Shown here: positions 16,231 through 27,043 of the stretch, in pieces | Layout: each line of letters opens with the position of its first letter | Numbering within the stretch: the first letter of the stretch is position 1 | Origin: Salinivibrio sp. ES.052 | GTDB taxonomy: Bacteria > Pseudomonadota > Gammaproteobacteria > Enterobacterales > Vibrionaceae | Direction of reading: 5' to 3' | Assembly: GCF_900141775.1 (NCBI RefSeq) | Contig: NZ_FSRI01000002.1 | Span: 270,501-334,500 of the forward strand | DNA length: 64,000 nucleotides | The notes under the pieces: model-generated | Databases searched by the model: none | What the model was told of the DNA's origin: nothing | Seen by the model: the letters and a program-made list of their open reading frames with translations, nothing else | Position numbers and translations under genes: made by a program

Positions 16231-16784
16231 CCTTCGGTCTCCGATTCTGCAGCCGGTTCATCTTGAATCGCGCTGCAGGGCTTATCGGCACATTGATACA
16301 CGGTTTTTCCACCTTTTTTCCGCTCAAGTAACAAAGCAAAACCGCATTGCTTACAGATGCCAGCGACCGGTGACGTATTCACGGCAAAATGGCATTTGGG
16401 GTATTGGTCACAGGCAAAAAAGCGCTTGCCGTAACGAGAGGTGCGCTCCACCAGCTCACCTTTGTGGCAGGCAGGGCACGTTAGGGTAGTATGATCCGGC
16501 TCATCCGGTTTTTCGATATGCGTACATTGCGGGAACTGATCACAGCCAATAAACATACCGAATCGACCTTGGCGTAACACCAATTCTCCCTGATGACAGG
16601 CCGGGCAAGCCACGCCAAGGGCTTTTACTACATGGCCATCGCCATGATGTAACGCTTTGGTATAGTGGCAGTCTGGGTAGGCGGTACAGGCCAGAAACGG
16701 GCCTCGTTTGCCAGACTTAAACGCAAGAGCGCTGCCACATTCAGGGCAGCGCTCGTCCGTGTTGGGGATGTTTTGTTTATTCAT
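16227..16784 (-). CDS. yrdD: topoisomerase-type zinc-ribbon protein YrdD
   Basis: Made of four successive topoisomerase I C-terminal-type zinc ribbons in 185 residues: CPECG...CTAYPDC, CPACH...CDQFPQC, CPACH...CDQYPKC and CKQCG...CADKPC. The first three carry the full CxxC-CxxxxxC pattern. Such proteins probably bind single-stranded nucleic acid, but no reaction is known. Last gene of the LysM-dprA-smg-yrdD group, with AAGGTG upstream of the ATG. E. coli keeps the same smf-smg-yrdD order. Confidence 0.9.
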   Translation of the reverse strand: MNKQNIPNTDERCPECGSALAFKSGKRGPFLACTAYPDCHYTKALHHGDGHVVKALGVACPACHQGELVLRQGRFGMFIGCDQFPQCTHIEKPDEPDHTTLTCPACHKGELVERTSRYGKRFFACDQYPKCHFAVNTSPVAGICKQCGFALLLERKKGGKTVYQCADKPCSAIQDEPAAESETEG

Positions 16785-16811
16785 TCACACCTTGAGCTTT
16801 GTTTGATGAGG

Positions 16812-17285
16812 TTAATGCACATACCCCTCTTGCGCGTCATAAAGCATGTCTTCCATCTGCGTATACGCACGCTCATTCCCTGGCACGTTAAACAGTACCA
16901 TCAGGATCACCCATTTAAGGTCGTCTAAGCCGAACTCTTGGGTTTCTAGTTCCATCACCCGATCAATCACCATTTCACGTGTTTCTGGTGATAAGACACC
17001 CGCTTGCTCTAAGAATAGGAGAAAACCTCGGCTTTCTTGATCGATAAAGCGTGTTTCTTGCTCGGTGTAGATTCGAATCGAGCTTTGGGCACTGCCTGAT
17101 AGGTAAGGCTGTTTATCCGCATTTTGCAACTGTGCTAGCTTTTCTAGCCAGTTCAGGGCCTTGTAAATATCGTCTTGATGAAAACCCGCTCGGGACAATT
17201 CATCCGCTAACTCGTCCTGATCGATAATGACTTCAATATCGCTATGGATATAAGTTTCGAACAGGTACATAAGAATGTCCATCAT
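16812..17285 (-). CDS. smg: Smg family protein (DUF494)
   Basis: Acidic, all-helical DUF494 protein of 157 residues: [19 protein letters not shown] at the N-terminus, a conserved middle ADEL...AGF, and a C-terminal [16 protein letters not shown]. Biochemical function is not established. Two ATG codons stand in a row at 17285 and 17282; GGAGG inside the dprA 3' end serves either. It sits 2 nt after dprA, the fixed order in enteric and Vibrio genomes. Confidence 0.92.
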   Translation of the reverse strand: MMDILMYLFETYIHSDIEVIIDQDELADELSRAGFHQDDIYKALNWLEKLAQLQNADKQPYLSGSAQSSIRIYTEQETRFIDQESRGFLLFLEQAGVLSPETREMVIDRVMELETQEFGLDDLKWVILMVLFNVPGNERAYTQMEDMLYDAQEGYVH

Positions 17286-17287
17286 GG

Positions 17288-18397
17288 CTAGCCCCTCCTC
17301 GTTCTGACATAGCCACCGGGTACTGCTGCTACAAGCCCCTGGAGTTCTAAGTCTAACAACTGCATCATGATTTCGTGAACCGGTTGGTTGCAGCGCTCAG
17401 CCAGTACGTCGACACACGTCGCGTTAGACCCTACGTTAGCCAACAGCGTGGGAAATGGCAATCCTTGATCCGTATCTAACTTGAGTGCATCACTAAATAA
17501 TTCGCTTTGTTGACTCACAGCAAACTGAACCAGACTGTCCACCTCGTTCAAAATATCATCAACACAGTCAGTCAAGGTAGCTCCTTGCTTTATCAATTGA
17601 TGACACCCGCGCGATTGAACCTGGTCAATCGAGCCTGGGATCGCAAACACACCACGGTTTTGTTCCAAGGCATAGCGCGCAGTAATCAAGGATCCACTTT
17701 GCGGTGCAGCCTCAACCACTAATACGCCCGCAGACAAACCACTGATCAGTCGATTACGACGAGGGAAATGCTCAGCACGTGGTGGCGCATCAGGCCAAAA
17801 TTCCGATACCAATGCGCCCTGTTCGACAATCCGGCTGGCTAAGTCACGGTGACGTGCAGGGTAGATACGATCCAACCCACTTCCCAGCACCGCCAATGTT
17901 TGCCCGTAGCCATCCATAGCGCCTTTGTGCGCCCGCCCGTCAATCCCCAAGGCCAAACCACTTGTGATCACTAAACCATGCTCGGCCAGTTGTTTAGCAA
18001 ATTGATAGGCTGTCGTTAATCCAGACTGTGTCGCATGACGGCTTCCTACCATGGCAAGCTGTGGTTTTGCTAAAGCAGCAGGATCGCCTTGCACATAGAG
18101 CACCAAAGGTGGCCGCGCTATTTCACGAAGCAGCGCAGGGTAAGCGGGATGGTCAAACCCAATCAGATGGCAGTTCTCTTGCTCCGCCCATTCAAGGCTA
18201 CAATTAATGACCGCCTCATTGGGCTGAATAATCGCCTGACATTGCTCAGCCGTCAGCCCAACAGCGGCAAGCTCGTGATGCGTTTGCTCGCACAGGGTCT
18301 GGATAGGGCGTTTAGCCAGCAGTGCGCGCCGCTGCTGAGCGCGCAATCGGGGAACTTGGGTAAGCAGTAACCATCCTCGCAGCGACTTATCGTACAT
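17288..18397 (-). CDS. dprA: DNA processing protein DprA (Smf)
   Basis: Binds incoming single-stranded DNA and loads RecA during natural transformation. The 369 residues comprise an N-terminal SAM-like part, a Rossmann fold ([67 protein letters not shown]) and a C-terminal winged helix (about 305-369). The frame opens at 18427, but the ATG at 18397 gives a normal N-terminus and overlaps the LysM gene by only 11 nt. No strong SD is seen at either start, so coupling to the LysM gene is likely. Confidence 0.93.
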   Translation of the reverse strand: MYDKSLRGWLLLTQVPRLRAQQRRALLAKRPIQTLCEQTHHELAAVGLTAEQCQAIIQPNEAVINCSLEWAEQENCHLIGFDHPAYPALLREIARPPLVLYVQGDPAALAKPQLAMVGSRHATQSGLTTAYQFAKQLAEHGLVITSGLALGIDGRAHKGAMDGYGQTLAVLGSGLDRIYPARHRDLASRIVEQGALVSEFWPDAPPRAEHFPRRNRLISGLSAGVLVVEAAPQSGSLITARYALEQNRGVFAIPGSIDQVQSRGCHQLIKQGATLTDCVDDILNEVDSLVQFAVSQQSELFSDALKLDTDQGLPFPTLLANVGSNATCVDVLAERCNQPVHEIMMQLLDLELQGLVAAVPGGYVRTRRG

Positions 18398-19448
18398 AGG
18401 CCAATTGAGGTGTAGGAGGCACCGCATGCATGCCAGCTTTGATCGGCTGACGAGCTTGGGTTATCACCGCCAAACTGACCCAGGGGTAGGCCCGTACGAC
18501 CATGGCTTGTCCCATCGGTACGTCAGGCAGTTGCATCGCTGGCTGCGCAATATTGTCGCTCGCGTTTTGATAGCGATAATCACCGGGACCATTTAGCACA
18601 CTCGCCCCTGTTTCTGTGACAGTAAACACCTGACCAGCACCAACACCATCATTCGCGCCTTTATCGAGCACCACCAGCTGACCGTTCGCCACATATTCGC
18701 TACCGTAAAGGTGCCCTAACAAGGTCGCATCCGTTTTAGCGGGTTGTGGCCAGAAGTGAGGGGACTTCTTCTCCGGCAACGGCAGTAATACATCATTGGG
18801 ACGCACTTCCTGCGCCACTCGAGTTAGCGTCATCACACTGCGTCCGTGGTTACGAGCATTGATACGTCCATCCGCAACATGTTTTAAGCTCACCATGATG
18901 ATTGGCTCAGCGCTAGCGTCTGGCTTAACGGGACGCAAAAAGGTTTTATCGACCCGAAAAACTTGCCAATCTTCCGGACTTAACGCGGCATCAACATAAA
19001 CCGTATCCTGTAACGATATATATTGGCGCCCATCCGTTGAGCCAAGCACGCGTGGCAGCGCGACTAAGCGCGCTTTTTCCACCAACATATCTTGTTGTAA
19101 ATACGGCAAGAGAACAGGGTCAACACTGCTGAGTGCCGATGTTTCAGAAGCATTAGTCTGTTGCGTAATCACACGTCTGGGCTTATAGCTTACTGTCGGC
19201 TTTCCCTCCTGCCATGTGAGGGTGAGCTCATCGCCAGGATAAATCAGATTAGGATCGTTTATTGCCGGATTGGCGTACCATACTTCAGGCCATTGCCAAG
19301 TATTATCGAAAAAGGTGGCGGCGATATCCCACAAGGTATCCCCACGCTCAACCACATAGCGTTGAGTCTTGGCAGGGCTAGCTGCCATTAAAGGTAGCGC
19401 GACAACCAATAACCCAACAGCGACGAGATTGAATAGCTTTCTTGTCAT
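18387..19448 (-). CDS. exported LysM-domain protein
   Basis: 353 residues starting with a signal peptide ([24 protein letters not shown], cleavage probably after LMA or AAS). A LysM domain follows at about residues 28-76 ([17 protein letters not shown] ... [14 protein letters not shown]), suggesting peptidoglycan binding in the periplasm. The remaining 270 residues resemble nothing I can name. A GTG at 19463 is an alternative start, but AGGAAG lies 7-9 nt before the ATG at 19448. It is conserved upstream of dprA in Vibrio-type genomes and divergent from def. Confidence 0.85.
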   Translation of the reverse strand: MTRKLFNLVAVGLLVVALPLMAASPAKTQRYVVERGDTLWDIAATFFDNTWQWPEVWYANPAINDPNLIYPGDELTLTWQEGKPTVSYKPRRVITQQTNASETSALSSVDPVLLPYLQQDMLVEKARLVALPRVLGSTDGRQYISLQDTVYVDAALSPEDWQVFRVDKTFLRPVKPDASAEPIIMVSLKHVADGRINARNHGRSVMTLTRVAQEVRPNDVLLPLPEKKSPHFWPQPAKTDATLLGHLYGSEYVANGQLVVLDKGANDGVGAGQVFTVTETGASVLNGPGDYRYQNASDNIAQPAMQLPDVPMGQAMVVRAYPWVSLAVITQARQPIKAGMHAVPPTPQLAYVR

Positions 19449-19565
19449 CAATGTCTTCCTCACCAGATGGATGATGCCGATGCTGTCAATTGGCTGTCAA
19501 AATGTCTAGAATTAACCCAATTATCCCGTGCCACCTTCGGCACAGTTCAACTTTTACGAGACGTT

Positions 19566-20078
19566 ATGGCTTTACTGAACGTATTAACCTATCCAGATGA
19601 ACGCCTTCGCACCGTGGCCAAACCGGTGGAAGCGGTCACCCCTGAGATCCAGAAAATGGCCGATGACATGATTGAAACCATGTATGATCAAGATGGCATC
19701 GGCCTTGCGGCCACTCAGGTCGATTTTCACCACCGCATGGTGGTGATCGATGTATCAGAGATGCGCAATGAGCCCATGGTGCTAATCAACCCAGAAATCA
19801 TCGAAAAACGCGGTGAAGATGGTATTGAAGAAGGCTGCCTCTCTGTGCCGAGTTCACGCGCCTTGGTACCTCGTGCTGCCGAAGTGACGGTCCAAGCACT
19901 GGACCGTGAAGGCAATCCATTCCAATTTGATGCTGAAGACTTGTTGGCAATTTGCGTACAACACGAGCTTGACCATTTAGACGGTAAGCTATTCGTTGAC
20001 TATCTTTCGCCATTGAAGCGTCAACGTATCAAGCAAAAGATGGAAAAAATCAAACGCGCTAATCAAAAAGTAAGCTGA
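19566..20078 (+). CDS. def: peptide deformylase
   Basis: Removes the N-formyl group from nascent proteins. The 170 residues contain the three PDF motifs: [14 protein letters not shown] (metal Cys) and QHELDHL (two metal His and catalytic Glu). The frame is open back to 19467, but the ATG at 19566 ([15 protein letters not shown]) matches family N-termini. First gene of def-fmt-rsmB, divergent from the LysM-dprA group. Confidence 0.97.
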   Translation: MALLNVLTYPDERLRTVAKPVEAVTPEIQKMADDMIETMYDQDGIGLAATQVDFHHRMVVIDVSEMRNEPMVLINPEIIEKRGEDGIEEGCLSVPSSRALVPRAAEVTVQALDREGNPFQFDAEDLLAICVQHELDHLDGKLFVDYLSPLKRQRIKQKMEKIKRANQKVS

Positions 20079-20085
20079 GGTCACT

Positions 20086-21030
20086 TTGAGCACACCGCTG
20101 CGTATAGTATTTGCGGGCACGCCGGATTTCGCCGCGCGCCATTTGCAAGCCCTGCTCGGTAGCGAGCATGAGGTGATCGCGGTTTATAGCCGCGAAGACA
20201 AGCCGGCTGGGCGAGGCAAAAAACTGACGGCCAGCCCCGTCAAACAGCTCGCCCTTGAGTACTCTCTGCCCGTCTATCAGCCTCGCACATTACGTGACGA
20301 AACAGCACAGGCCGACCTAGCCGCACTGAACGCAGATATAATGGTCGTGGTTGCCTACGGGTTGATCCTACCTAAAGCGGTGCTAGAAACGCCAAAACTG
20401 GGCTGTATCAATGTGCATGGTTCGGTTCTTCCTCGCTGGCGTGGTGCAGCGCCGATCGAGCGTGCCGTGTGGGCTGGGGATAATGAAACGGGCGTCACCA
20501 TCATGCAAATGGATGAAGGGCTCGACACGGGTGACATGCTAAAAATAGCCACTCTCCCTATTGATGAGAAAGAGACCAGTGGGAGCCTTTATTATCGCCT
20601 CGCGGAACTTGGGCCACAAGCACTGATCGACTGCCTCAATGATATGGCTAAGGGCATTGTCTTAGCTGAACCGCAAAATGATGCCAAAGCAAACTATGCT
20701 GAAAAGCTAACCAAGCAAGAAGCACGCATCGATTGGCACCAAGAGGCCACCTTTATCGAACGCTGTGTGCGGGCGTTTAATCCACGTCCAGTCAGCTATT
20801 TCACACTCGGTGACCAAAACATTAAGGTATGGGCCGCTAATGCATTGGATATCAATGTAGACACAGCACCAGGTACCGTGATCAACACTGACAAACACGG
20901 TATCCAAGTGGCGACCGGAAAAGGCGTGATCCAGCTCACCCAGCTACAGCCACCTGGCAAAAAAGCCATGCAGGCCCATGAGCTGCTCAATGCACGCCGT
21001 GAATGGTTTGAAACGGGCACCCAACTATAG
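20086..21030 (+). CDS. fmt: methionyl-tRNA formyltransferase
   Basis: Formylates initiator Met-tRNA. The 314 residues carry [15 protein letters not shown] at the N-terminus, the folate and catalytic block [19 protein letters not shown] and a C-terminal OB-like tRNA-binding domain (from about residue 205). The start is TTG at 20086, preceded by TGAGGT. It lies 7 nt after def, its functional partner. Confidence 0.97.
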   Translation: MSTPLRIVFAGTPDFAARHLQALLGSEHEVIAVYSREDKPAGRGKKLTASPVKQLALEYSLPVYQPRTLRDETAQADLAALNADIMVVVAYGLILPKAVLETPKLGCINVHGSVLPRWRGAAPIERAVWAGDNETGVTIMQMDEGLDTGDMLKIATLPIDEKETSGSLYYRLAELGPQALIDCLNDMAKGIVLAEPQNDAKANYAEKLTKQEARIDWHQEATFIERCVRAFNPRPVSYFTLGDQNIKVWAANALDINVDTAPGTVINTDKHGIQVATGKGVIQLTQLQPPGKKAMQAHELLNARREWFETGTQL

Positions 21031-21055
21031 GTGAGTGCTGTCGACGCACGAATAT

Positions 21056-21080
21056 AAGGCCAGTACGCTGGCCTTTTTTA
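21056..21080 (+). terminator. rho-independent terminator after fmt
   Basis: AAGGCCAG and CTGGCCTT around TACG, followed by a T-run. It lies between fmt and rsmB, so rsmB depends on readthrough or on a promoter in the following 50 nt. Confidence 0.85.
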
Positions 21081-21133
21081 ATCTGGCGAACAGCATCTTT
21101 TGATGCCAATTTGGCCTTTGAATAGGTAAACGT

Positions 21134-22417
21134 ATGAATGTAAGAGCCGCGGCTGCCCGCGTTCTGTATCAAGTGGTCGATCAGGGCCAGTCATTGTCGC
21201 AGCAACTCCCCCTTGCTCAACAGCAAATCGCCCCCCGTGATGCCGCCCTATTGCAAGAGATTTGCTACGGCACCTTGCGCTGGTTACCGCGATTAGAGCA
21301 TATCGTGCAAGTCCTGATGGATAAGCCATTAAAAGGCAAGCAGCGTGTATTCCATCATTTATTACTGGTGGGTCTGTACCAGCTCAACTATATGCGCATC
21401 CCGGCCCATGCGGCCGTGGCTGAAACCGTCAATGCCACCAAGCCATTGAAGCGCCCGCAATTACGTGGATTGATTAATGCCATTTTGCGCAATTATCAGC
21501 GCGATCAAGCCGCGCTAGACCAAGCCAGTCAAGCACACGATGCTGGGCTTTATTGTCATCCCAGCTGGCTGCTGAAACGCCTTCAGACTGCCTATCCATC
21601 TCATTGGCAAGACATCGTGGCGGCAAATCACCAAAAAGCACCGATGTGGCTGCGCGTCAACCGCCAGCACCATTCTCGAGAAAGCTATCAAGCACAACTG
21701 CAACAAGCCGGTATTAGCGCTAGCGTTCATCCAAACGCCATGGATGCACTAAAACTCGACACACCTTGCGACGTTTCTCGCTTACCCGGCTTTGACCAAG
21801 GCTGGGTCTCGGTACAAGACGCCGCCGCGCAACTAGCGGTCGATTACCTCCAACCAGCGTCTGCAGAACATATTCTCGACTGCTGTGCCGCCCCTGGAGG
21901 AAAAACCTGTCATATTCTCGAGCATCAGCCTGATGCCAATGTCACTGCCATTGATGCCGATGAAAACCGCTTGTCCCGGATCAAAGAGAACCTGTCACGG
22001 TTAGGGCTTAATGCTGATGTCAAACACGCCGATGCTCGCGAACCAAACGCTTGGCATCAAGGGCCCGCATTTGACCGTATTTTGCTTGATGCGCCCTGTT
22101 CGGCAACCGGTGTGATCCGTCGCCACCCCGATATTAAATGGTTACGACGCGATAGCGATATCCACGCCTTGGTCACGTTACAAGCGGAGATATTGGACGT
22201 AATGTGGCAGCAATTGGCACCAGGAGGTACGCTGGTTTACGCGACCTGCTCCGTGTTACCGGATGAAAACGCGACACAAATTCGCGCATTTTTAACTCGC
22301 GAGCCAACGGCAATATTGCACACCGGCACCCACGACCAGCCAGGACGCCAAATTCTCCCCGGAGAACATGACATGGACGGTTTCTATTACGCATGCCTAG
22401 AAAAGCCAGCCAGCTAA
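21134..22417 (+). CDS. rsmB: 16S rRNA m5C967 methyltransferase RsmB
   Basis: SAM-dependent methyltransferase modifying C967 of 16S rRNA. The 427 residues have an N-terminal NusB-like RNA-binding domain (1-140) and a C-terminal catalytic domain with the SAM site [13 protein letters not shown] and both catalytic cysteines (DAPCSATG and [11 protein letters not shown]). It starts at ATG 21134, with trkA 25 nt downstream as in E. coli. Confidence 0.97.
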   Translation: MNVRAAAARVLYQVVDQGQSLSQQLPLAQQQIAPRDAALLQEICYGTLRWLPRLEHIVQVLMDKPLKGKQRVFHHLLLVGLYQLNYMRIPAHAAVAETVNATKPLKRPQLRGLINAILRNYQRDQAALDQASQAHDAGLYCHPSWLLKRLQTAYPSHWQDIVAANHQKAPMWLRVNRQHHSRESYQAQLQQAGISASVHPNAMDALKLDTPCDVSRLPGFDQGWVSVQDAAAQLAVDYLQPASAEHILDCCAAPGGKTCHILEHQPDANVTAIDADENRLSRIKENLSRLGLNADVKHADAREPNAWHQGPAFDRILLDAPCSATGVIRRHPDIKWLRRDSDIHALVTLQAEILDVMWQQLAPGGTLVYATCSVLPDENATQIRAFLTREPTAILHTGTHDQPGRQILPGEHDMDGFYYACLEKPAS

Positions 22418-22442
22418 TCACTAGGCAGGGAGTAAAAATAGC

Positions 22443-23819
22443 ATGAAAATCATTATCTTGGGCGCAGGCCAAGTTGGCGGCACTTTGGCGGAAAACCTGG
22501 TTGGGGAGAACAATGACATCACCATTGTTGACCGTGCCCCCGAACGGCTTCGTGAACTGCAAGACAAATATGACTTACGCGTCGTGCAGGGGTTTGCCAG
22601 TCACCCTTCGACCTTGCAAGAAGCTGGCGCTCAAGATGCTGATATGCTCGTGGCGGTCACCAACTCAGACGAAACCAATATGATCGCCTGCCAAATAGCC
22701 TATACCCGCTTTAATACACCCAACCGGGTTGCTCGGATCCGCAGTCCGGAGTACCTGGCAGTCAAAGAGCAAATATTTAACAGTGACTCCTGTCCCGTTG
22801 ACCACCTTATCGCGCCAGAGGAGCTCGTCACCCGCTACATTCGTCGCTTGATTGAATACCCAGGCGCTCTACAGGTTGTGAGTTTTGCCGATAAAAAAGT
22901 CGGGCTCGTGGCAGTTAAAGCCTATTATGGTGGCCCACTGGTCGGAAAAGCCTTGTCTGCACTTCGTGAACATATGCCACATGTCGATACCCGTGTGGCG
23001 GCTATTTTCCGCCGTGACCGACCGATCCGTCCGCAAGGCACGACCATCATTGAAGCCGATGACGAAGTGTTCTTTGTCGCCGCCAGTAACCATATCCGTT
23101 CGGTGATGAGTGAGTTACAGCGACTTGAAAAACCCTACAAGCGCATCATGATCGTCGGTGGAGGAAATATCGGGGCTGGCTTGGCCATGGCGCTTGAGCG
23201 CCAATACAGCGTCAAATTGATCGAACGCAACCCTACACGCGCCGAACATTTAGCTGAGCTGCTCGAAGAAACCACCGTTTTTTGTGGCGACGCCTCTGAT
23301 CAAGAGCTACTAAGCGAAGAACATATCGACCAAATTGATGTATTTATCGCTGTCACCAACGAGGACGAAGCCAACATTATGTCAGCAATGCTGGCTAAGC
23401 GATTAGGGGCCAAAAAAGTCATGGTGCTTATCCAGCGCGGTGCCTATGTTGACCTGGTTCAGGGCGGCGTGATTGATATTGCTATTTCGCCCCAACAAGC
23501 CACCATTTCTGCGCTACTCACCCATGTACGACGCGCCGATATCGTCAATGTTTCTTCACTGCGACGTGGGGCGGCAGAAGCGATTGAGGCCATTGCTCAC
23601 GGTGATGCATCGACCTCAAAAGTCGTTGGGCGCGCCATCGGCGAGATCAAGCTGCCACCAGGGACGACCATTGGGGCTGTGGTACGTGGTGATGAGGTAT
23701 TGATCGCGCACGATAAAACCGTGATTCAGCAAGATGACCATGTCGTCTTATTCTTGGTGAATAAAAAGTACATTCCCGATGTAGAGCGCCTATTCCAACC
23801 CAGTCCATTCTTCCTCTAA
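22443..23819 (+). CDS. trkA: Trk potassium transport NAD-binding protein TrkA
   Basis: Cytosolic regulatory ring of the Trk K+ uptake system. The 458 residues contain two TrkN-TrkC repeats, with nucleotide-binding motifs [13 protein letters not shown] (residues 6-18) and [13 protein letters not shown] (about 239-251). Its membrane partner (TrkH) is not in this window. It follows rsmB by 25 nt. Confidence 0.97.
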   Translation: MKIIILGAGQVGGTLAENLVGENNDITIVDRAPERLRELQDKYDLRVVQGFASHPSTLQEAGAQDADMLVAVTNSDETNMIACQIAYTRFNTPNRVARIRSPEYLAVKEQIFNSDSCPVDHLIAPEELVTRYIRRLIEYPGALQVVSFADKKVGLVAVKAYYGGPLVGKALSALREHMPHVDTRVAAIFRRDRPIRPQGTTIIEADDEVFFVAASNHIRSVMSELQRLEKPYKRIMIVGGGNIGAGLAMALERQYSVKLIERNPTRAEHLAELLEETTVFCGDASDQELLSEEHIDQIDVFIAVTNEDEANIMSAMLAKRLGAKKVMVLIQRGAYVDLVQGGVIDIAISPQQATISALLTHVRRADIVNVSSLRRGAAEAIEAIAHGDASTSKVVGRAIGEIKLPPGTTIGAVVRGDEVLIAHDKTVIQQDDHVVLFLVNKKYIPDVERLFQPSPFFL

Positions 23820-23824
23820 TCGTT

Positions 23825-23861
23825 GCCTGTAGACCCGCGTGTCTGCAGGCTCACGCTTTTT
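23825..23861 (+). terminator. probable terminator after trkA
   Basis: GCCTGTAGAC and GTCTGCAGGC form a 10-bp stem (one G-U) with a 6-nt loop. A T-run begins about 7 nt after the stem, so it is a weak intrinsic terminator at best. No other feature was seen in 23820-23943. Confidence 0.5.
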
Positions 23862-23943
23862 ATCTCGATGCTGCCGTTCCAGTGACTTTGGGTATACACT
23901 GAACTGAGTCCCTATCTATGTCGCGTAAACAGAAAGGACAGCC

Positions 23944-24975
23944 ATGTCTGACGATCAATTTCAACAATCGACCGTATATTTAAAAAAAGCGGTCCCGCTA
24001 ATGATGAAATATAAGGTGCCGACCACGCCGACCAACTATGCGCTGTGGTACACCTACGTCGCCAATACGGATCCAAAGCTCAACACCGATGTGGACAACA
24101 CGGTCAATGAGCATGGCACCTGTAGTCCTTTGCAAAGCGACATCTTGTACCAGAAGCACATGGCGGATAAACATAGTCAAAATATCAGCACACTCAAGCA
24201 AAGCCTTGAATCGATGATGACGGAAATGAGTCACTCGATGTCTGATACCATACAAGATACCGATGCCTTTCATTCCGTGCTCGACAGAGCATTCGAACAA
24301 TTATCTCGCGTTGAAAATGAAGGGCTTTCGATTGATGAAACCATTGCGGTTGTTCGCAACGTCGTCAAAGATTCACAAGCACTCACCCAATCGACGCGCT
24401 ATTTCAAACACCAGTTGAGTGATGCACAACAAGAAATCGCCCAGTTAAAACAGAACCTCGCAGAAATGACCGAGCAAGCCACGCATGATGGTCTAACTGG
24501 CCTATTGAATCGTGCCGCTTTTGAACGTGAACTCACCGCATATATTGATAGTCCACAAACTTGGCCATTCTGTCTCATCCTCGTTGATCTCGACCACTTC
24601 AAAAAACTCAACGACACTTATGGCCATGTATTGGGCGATATCGCGTTAAAGCAGGTCGCCAAGCGGTTGCTCGATTACTGCCGGGACGGCATACAAGCAT
24701 TTCGTTATGGCGGAGAAGAATTTGCCCTACTGTTGCCACAAAAACGCCTAAATAGCACCAAACGTACTGCCGAAACTCTGCGGGCGGCTATCGATAGAAT
24801 GGTGATAAAAGATCGACGGCGCGGTCAAACCTTGGATCATATCACCGTGTCCATGGGGGTTGCCGAATACGATGAGCAAACACGCGAATCAGGCGCGGAT
24901 CTCATTTACCGTGCCGACCAACATCTCTACAATGCCAAAAACCTCGGGCGTAATCGCGTGATGCCGATAAATTAA
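23944..24975 (+). CDS. diguanylate cyclase (C-terminal GGDEF domain)
   Basis: Predicted to make cyclic di-GMP from two GTP. The 343 residues have a soluble helical N-terminal region (1-175, with PTTPTNYALWYTYV and a coiled-coil stretch near 145-175) of no named domain, then a GGDEF domain. The active-site motif is RYGGEEF, with DHFKKLNDTYGH upstream, so the catalytic site looks intact. The allosteric RxxD site is altered (RDGI at that position). No transmembrane segments; likely cytosolic. It stands alone between trkA and yihD. Confidence 0.9.
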   Translation: MSDDQFQQSTVYLKKAVPLMMKYKVPTTPTNYALWYTYVANTDPKLNTDVDNTVNEHGTCSPLQSDILYQKHMADKHSQNISTLKQSLESMMTEMSHSMSDTIQDTDAFHSVLDRAFEQLSRVENEGLSIDETIAVVRNVVKDSQALTQSTRYFKHQLSDAQQEIAQLKQNLAEMTEQATHDGLTGLLNRAAFERELTAYIDSPQTWPFCLILVDLDHFKKLNDTYGHVLGDIALKQVAKRLLDYCRDGIQAFRYGGEEFALLLPQKRLNSTKRTAETLRAAIDRMVIKDRRRGQTLDHITVSMGVAEYDEQTRESGADLIYRADQHLYNAKNLGRNRVMPIN

Positions 24976-25069
24976 CCGTCACCTGATGGGAATTTGATCC
25001 TGGCTAAGTTTCCACCTAGTCCGGTCGGGCAAAATGGTATTTTTTACGTGCCACACAAAGGATGCCATC

Positions 25070-25345
25070 ATGCACTGCCATCGTATTAACGAATTACTCG
25101 ATTTGCTCAATCAATCTTGGCAACAAACGCCCGATCGCTCACTCGTAGCGATGCTGACCCTGATTGCCCAAGAGGCAGGGCATAACGATGACTTGACCAC
25201 CCTCTCCGACGATACATTGATCTATCAACTCAAAATGCGGCTAGAAGAGAGTCATGCGCCTATCCCCGGCTTAGCAAAAGACAGTGAAGATGACTTTAAG
25301 GCTGCTATTTTACGCGCACGAGGAATTCATAGCGCGAAAAAGTGA
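25070..25345 (+). CDS. yihD: YihD family protein (DUF1040)
   Basis: 91 residues matching E. coli YihD along its length: RINELLDLL, LIYQLKMR, PGLAKDSEDDFKAAILRARG. The function is unknown. The frame opens at 25034, but the ATG at 25070 has AAAGGA 6-8 nt upstream and gives the family start. In E. coli yihD precedes srkA and dsbA; here ccoG is inserted between. Confidence 0.92.
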   Translation: MHCHRINELLDLLNQSWQQTPDRSLVAMLTLIAQEAGHNDDLTTLSDDTLIYQLKMRLEESHAPIPGLAKDSEDDFKAAILRARGIHSAKK

Positions 25346-25524
25346 GCAAACCACCACGGCTAATCGTCTGTTATAGCTGGAATTCGTCAACTTTGTGGCT
25401 GTGTCTAAAACTATGACTCTGGTAGCGTATTCACGGCGTTCGCTGCGCTACAATCACAGGCAACAATGATAATCAGGGCCTGGCAATGCACCATGGACCC
25501 GACATCCCAAGGAAAGCCAATGTC

Positions 25525-26952
25525 ATGAGCGATAAAAAGATAAACGTCAAAGACGTGACTGCAAAAGAGTACAACCCCAAAACCCATAAAGGAAACGATG
25601 ATCGCTTTAATCCCAGCAATCGCATCTATGTGCGAGCAGTCAAAGGGTATTATCAGCGTATGCGACGCTATATGGGCTGGTTCTTCATGCTGCTGTTTCT
25701 GGCCATTCCATGGATCCCCTATCAAGGCCGGCAAGCCATTCTATTAGATATTGGTAACCAGAAATTCACCTTTTTTGGCACCACATTGTGGCCACAAGAT
25801 CTGACCTTATTAGCAGCGCTACTGATGCTTTCGGCATTTGGCCTCTTTTTTATTACCACTTTTCTTGGCCGCGTCTGGTGTGGATACTTGTGCCCACAAA
25901 CGGTTTGGACCTTTCTCTTTATCTGGTTTGAAGAAAAACTAGAAGGCGCTGCCAATAAGCGTCGTAAGCAAGATTCCCTCAAACTTACTCCATCGCTCGT
26001 GGCACGCAAAACAGCGAAGCATGCGGCTTGGTGGGTGATCTCATTGGTTACAGGGGCCACCTTTGTAGGCTACTTTGTCCCCATGCAAGAACTGGCCGTA
26101 AACCTGATCACGTTTGATACCAGTTTCTGGATCGGTTTCTGGGTCATTTTCTTTGCCGCTTGCACCTATGGTAATGCGGGTTGGATGCGCTCAATTATGT
26201 GTATCCATATGTGTCCTTACGCGCGCTTCCAATCAGCCATGTTCGACAAAGACACCTTTATTGTCGCTTATGATGCACAGCGCGGAGAAAAACGCGGCCC
26301 TCGCCCACGTAAAAAAGATCCTAAAGCATTGGGGCTGGGCGATTGCATTGACTGTAACCTCTGTGTGCAAGTCTGCCCGACGGGTATCGATATTCGTGAT
26401 GGCCTTCAGTATGAATGTATTAACTGTGGTGCCTGTGTCGATGCCTGCGATGAAACCATGGATCGGATGGGATATGAGCGAGGCCTGATCAGCTACACCA
26501 CCGAGCACAAGTTGGAAGGCAAGAAAACCGCGGTGATGCGGCCAAAACTAGTGGGGTATGGTGCCGTCATGATCATCGTCACCGCGATGTTTATTTATCT
26601 AGCCATGTCGGTCATGCCGATGGAGCTTGATATCATACGCGACCGTAATCAGCTTTATCGTATCAACAACCAAGGTCTGGTTGAGAATACCTATACACTA
26701 AAAATCTTAAACAAAACACAGTCAGATGAAACCTACCAGCTCTCGGTTAAAGGGCTCGACAAGGTGCAATGGCACGGACCACAAACTGTCAATGTACAAG
26801 CGGGGGAAGTGTTCTCTCTTCCTATCAGCCTCGCGGTAGACACCTATGACATGGAGCAACGCATTGCTGATATCACGTTTATGATGGAGCGTGAGTCTGG
26901 TGAACAACAAAAAGTCGCCACAGCAGAAAGCCGCTTTATTACTGACTTGTAA
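25525..26952 (+). CDS. ccoG: cytochrome c oxidase accessory protein CcoG
   Basis: Membrane iron-sulfur protein needed for assembly of cbb3-type oxidase, acting in copper delivery or reduction. 475 residues: several transmembrane segments (about residues 43-62, 85-105, 160-180, 190-215, 335-355), a CGYLCPQTVW motif, two 4Fe-4S clusters (CIDCNLCVQVCP and CINCGACVDACD) and a C-terminal periplasmic beta domain. I chose the ATG at 25525 (MSDKKINVKD) over the open-frame start 39 nt upstream. The rest of the cco operon is not in the window. No FNR box was found in 25346-25524. Confidence 0.94.
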   Translation: MSDKKINVKDVTAKEYNPKTHKGNDDRFNPSNRIYVRAVKGYYQRMRRYMGWFFMLLFLAIPWIPYQGRQAILLDIGNQKFTFFGTTLWPQDLTLLAALLMLSAFGLFFITTFLGRVWCGYLCPQTVWTFLFIWFEEKLEGAANKRRKQDSLKLTPSLVARKTAKHAAWWVISLVTGATFVGYFVPMQELAVNLITFDTSFWIGFWVIFFAACTYGNAGWMRSIMCIHMCPYARFQSAMFDKDTFIVAYDAQRGEKRGPRPRKKDPKALGLGDCIDCNLCVQVCPTGIDIRDGLQYECINCGACVDACDETMDRMGYERGLISYTTEHKLEGKKTAVMRPKLVGYGAVMIIVTAMFIYLAMSVMPMELDIIRDRNQLYRINNQGLVENTYTLKILNKTQSDETYQLSVKGLDKVQWHGPQTVNVQAGEVFSLPISLAVDTYDMEQRIADITFMMERESGEQQKVATAESRFITDL

Positions 26953-26976
26953 CCCATAAATTACCGCACTCATACC

Positions 26977-27003
26977 AAGGGCGCAGGCAGCGCCCTTTTT
27001 ATT
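26977..27003 (+). terminator. rho-independent terminator after ccoG
   Basis: AAGGGCGC and GCGCCCTT around AGGCA, followed by a T-run ahead of srkA. Confidence 0.88.
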
Positions 27004-27043
27004 TGTTACCATGGCTTTTTCTTTTGTCATTCCCAGGTGGAGC

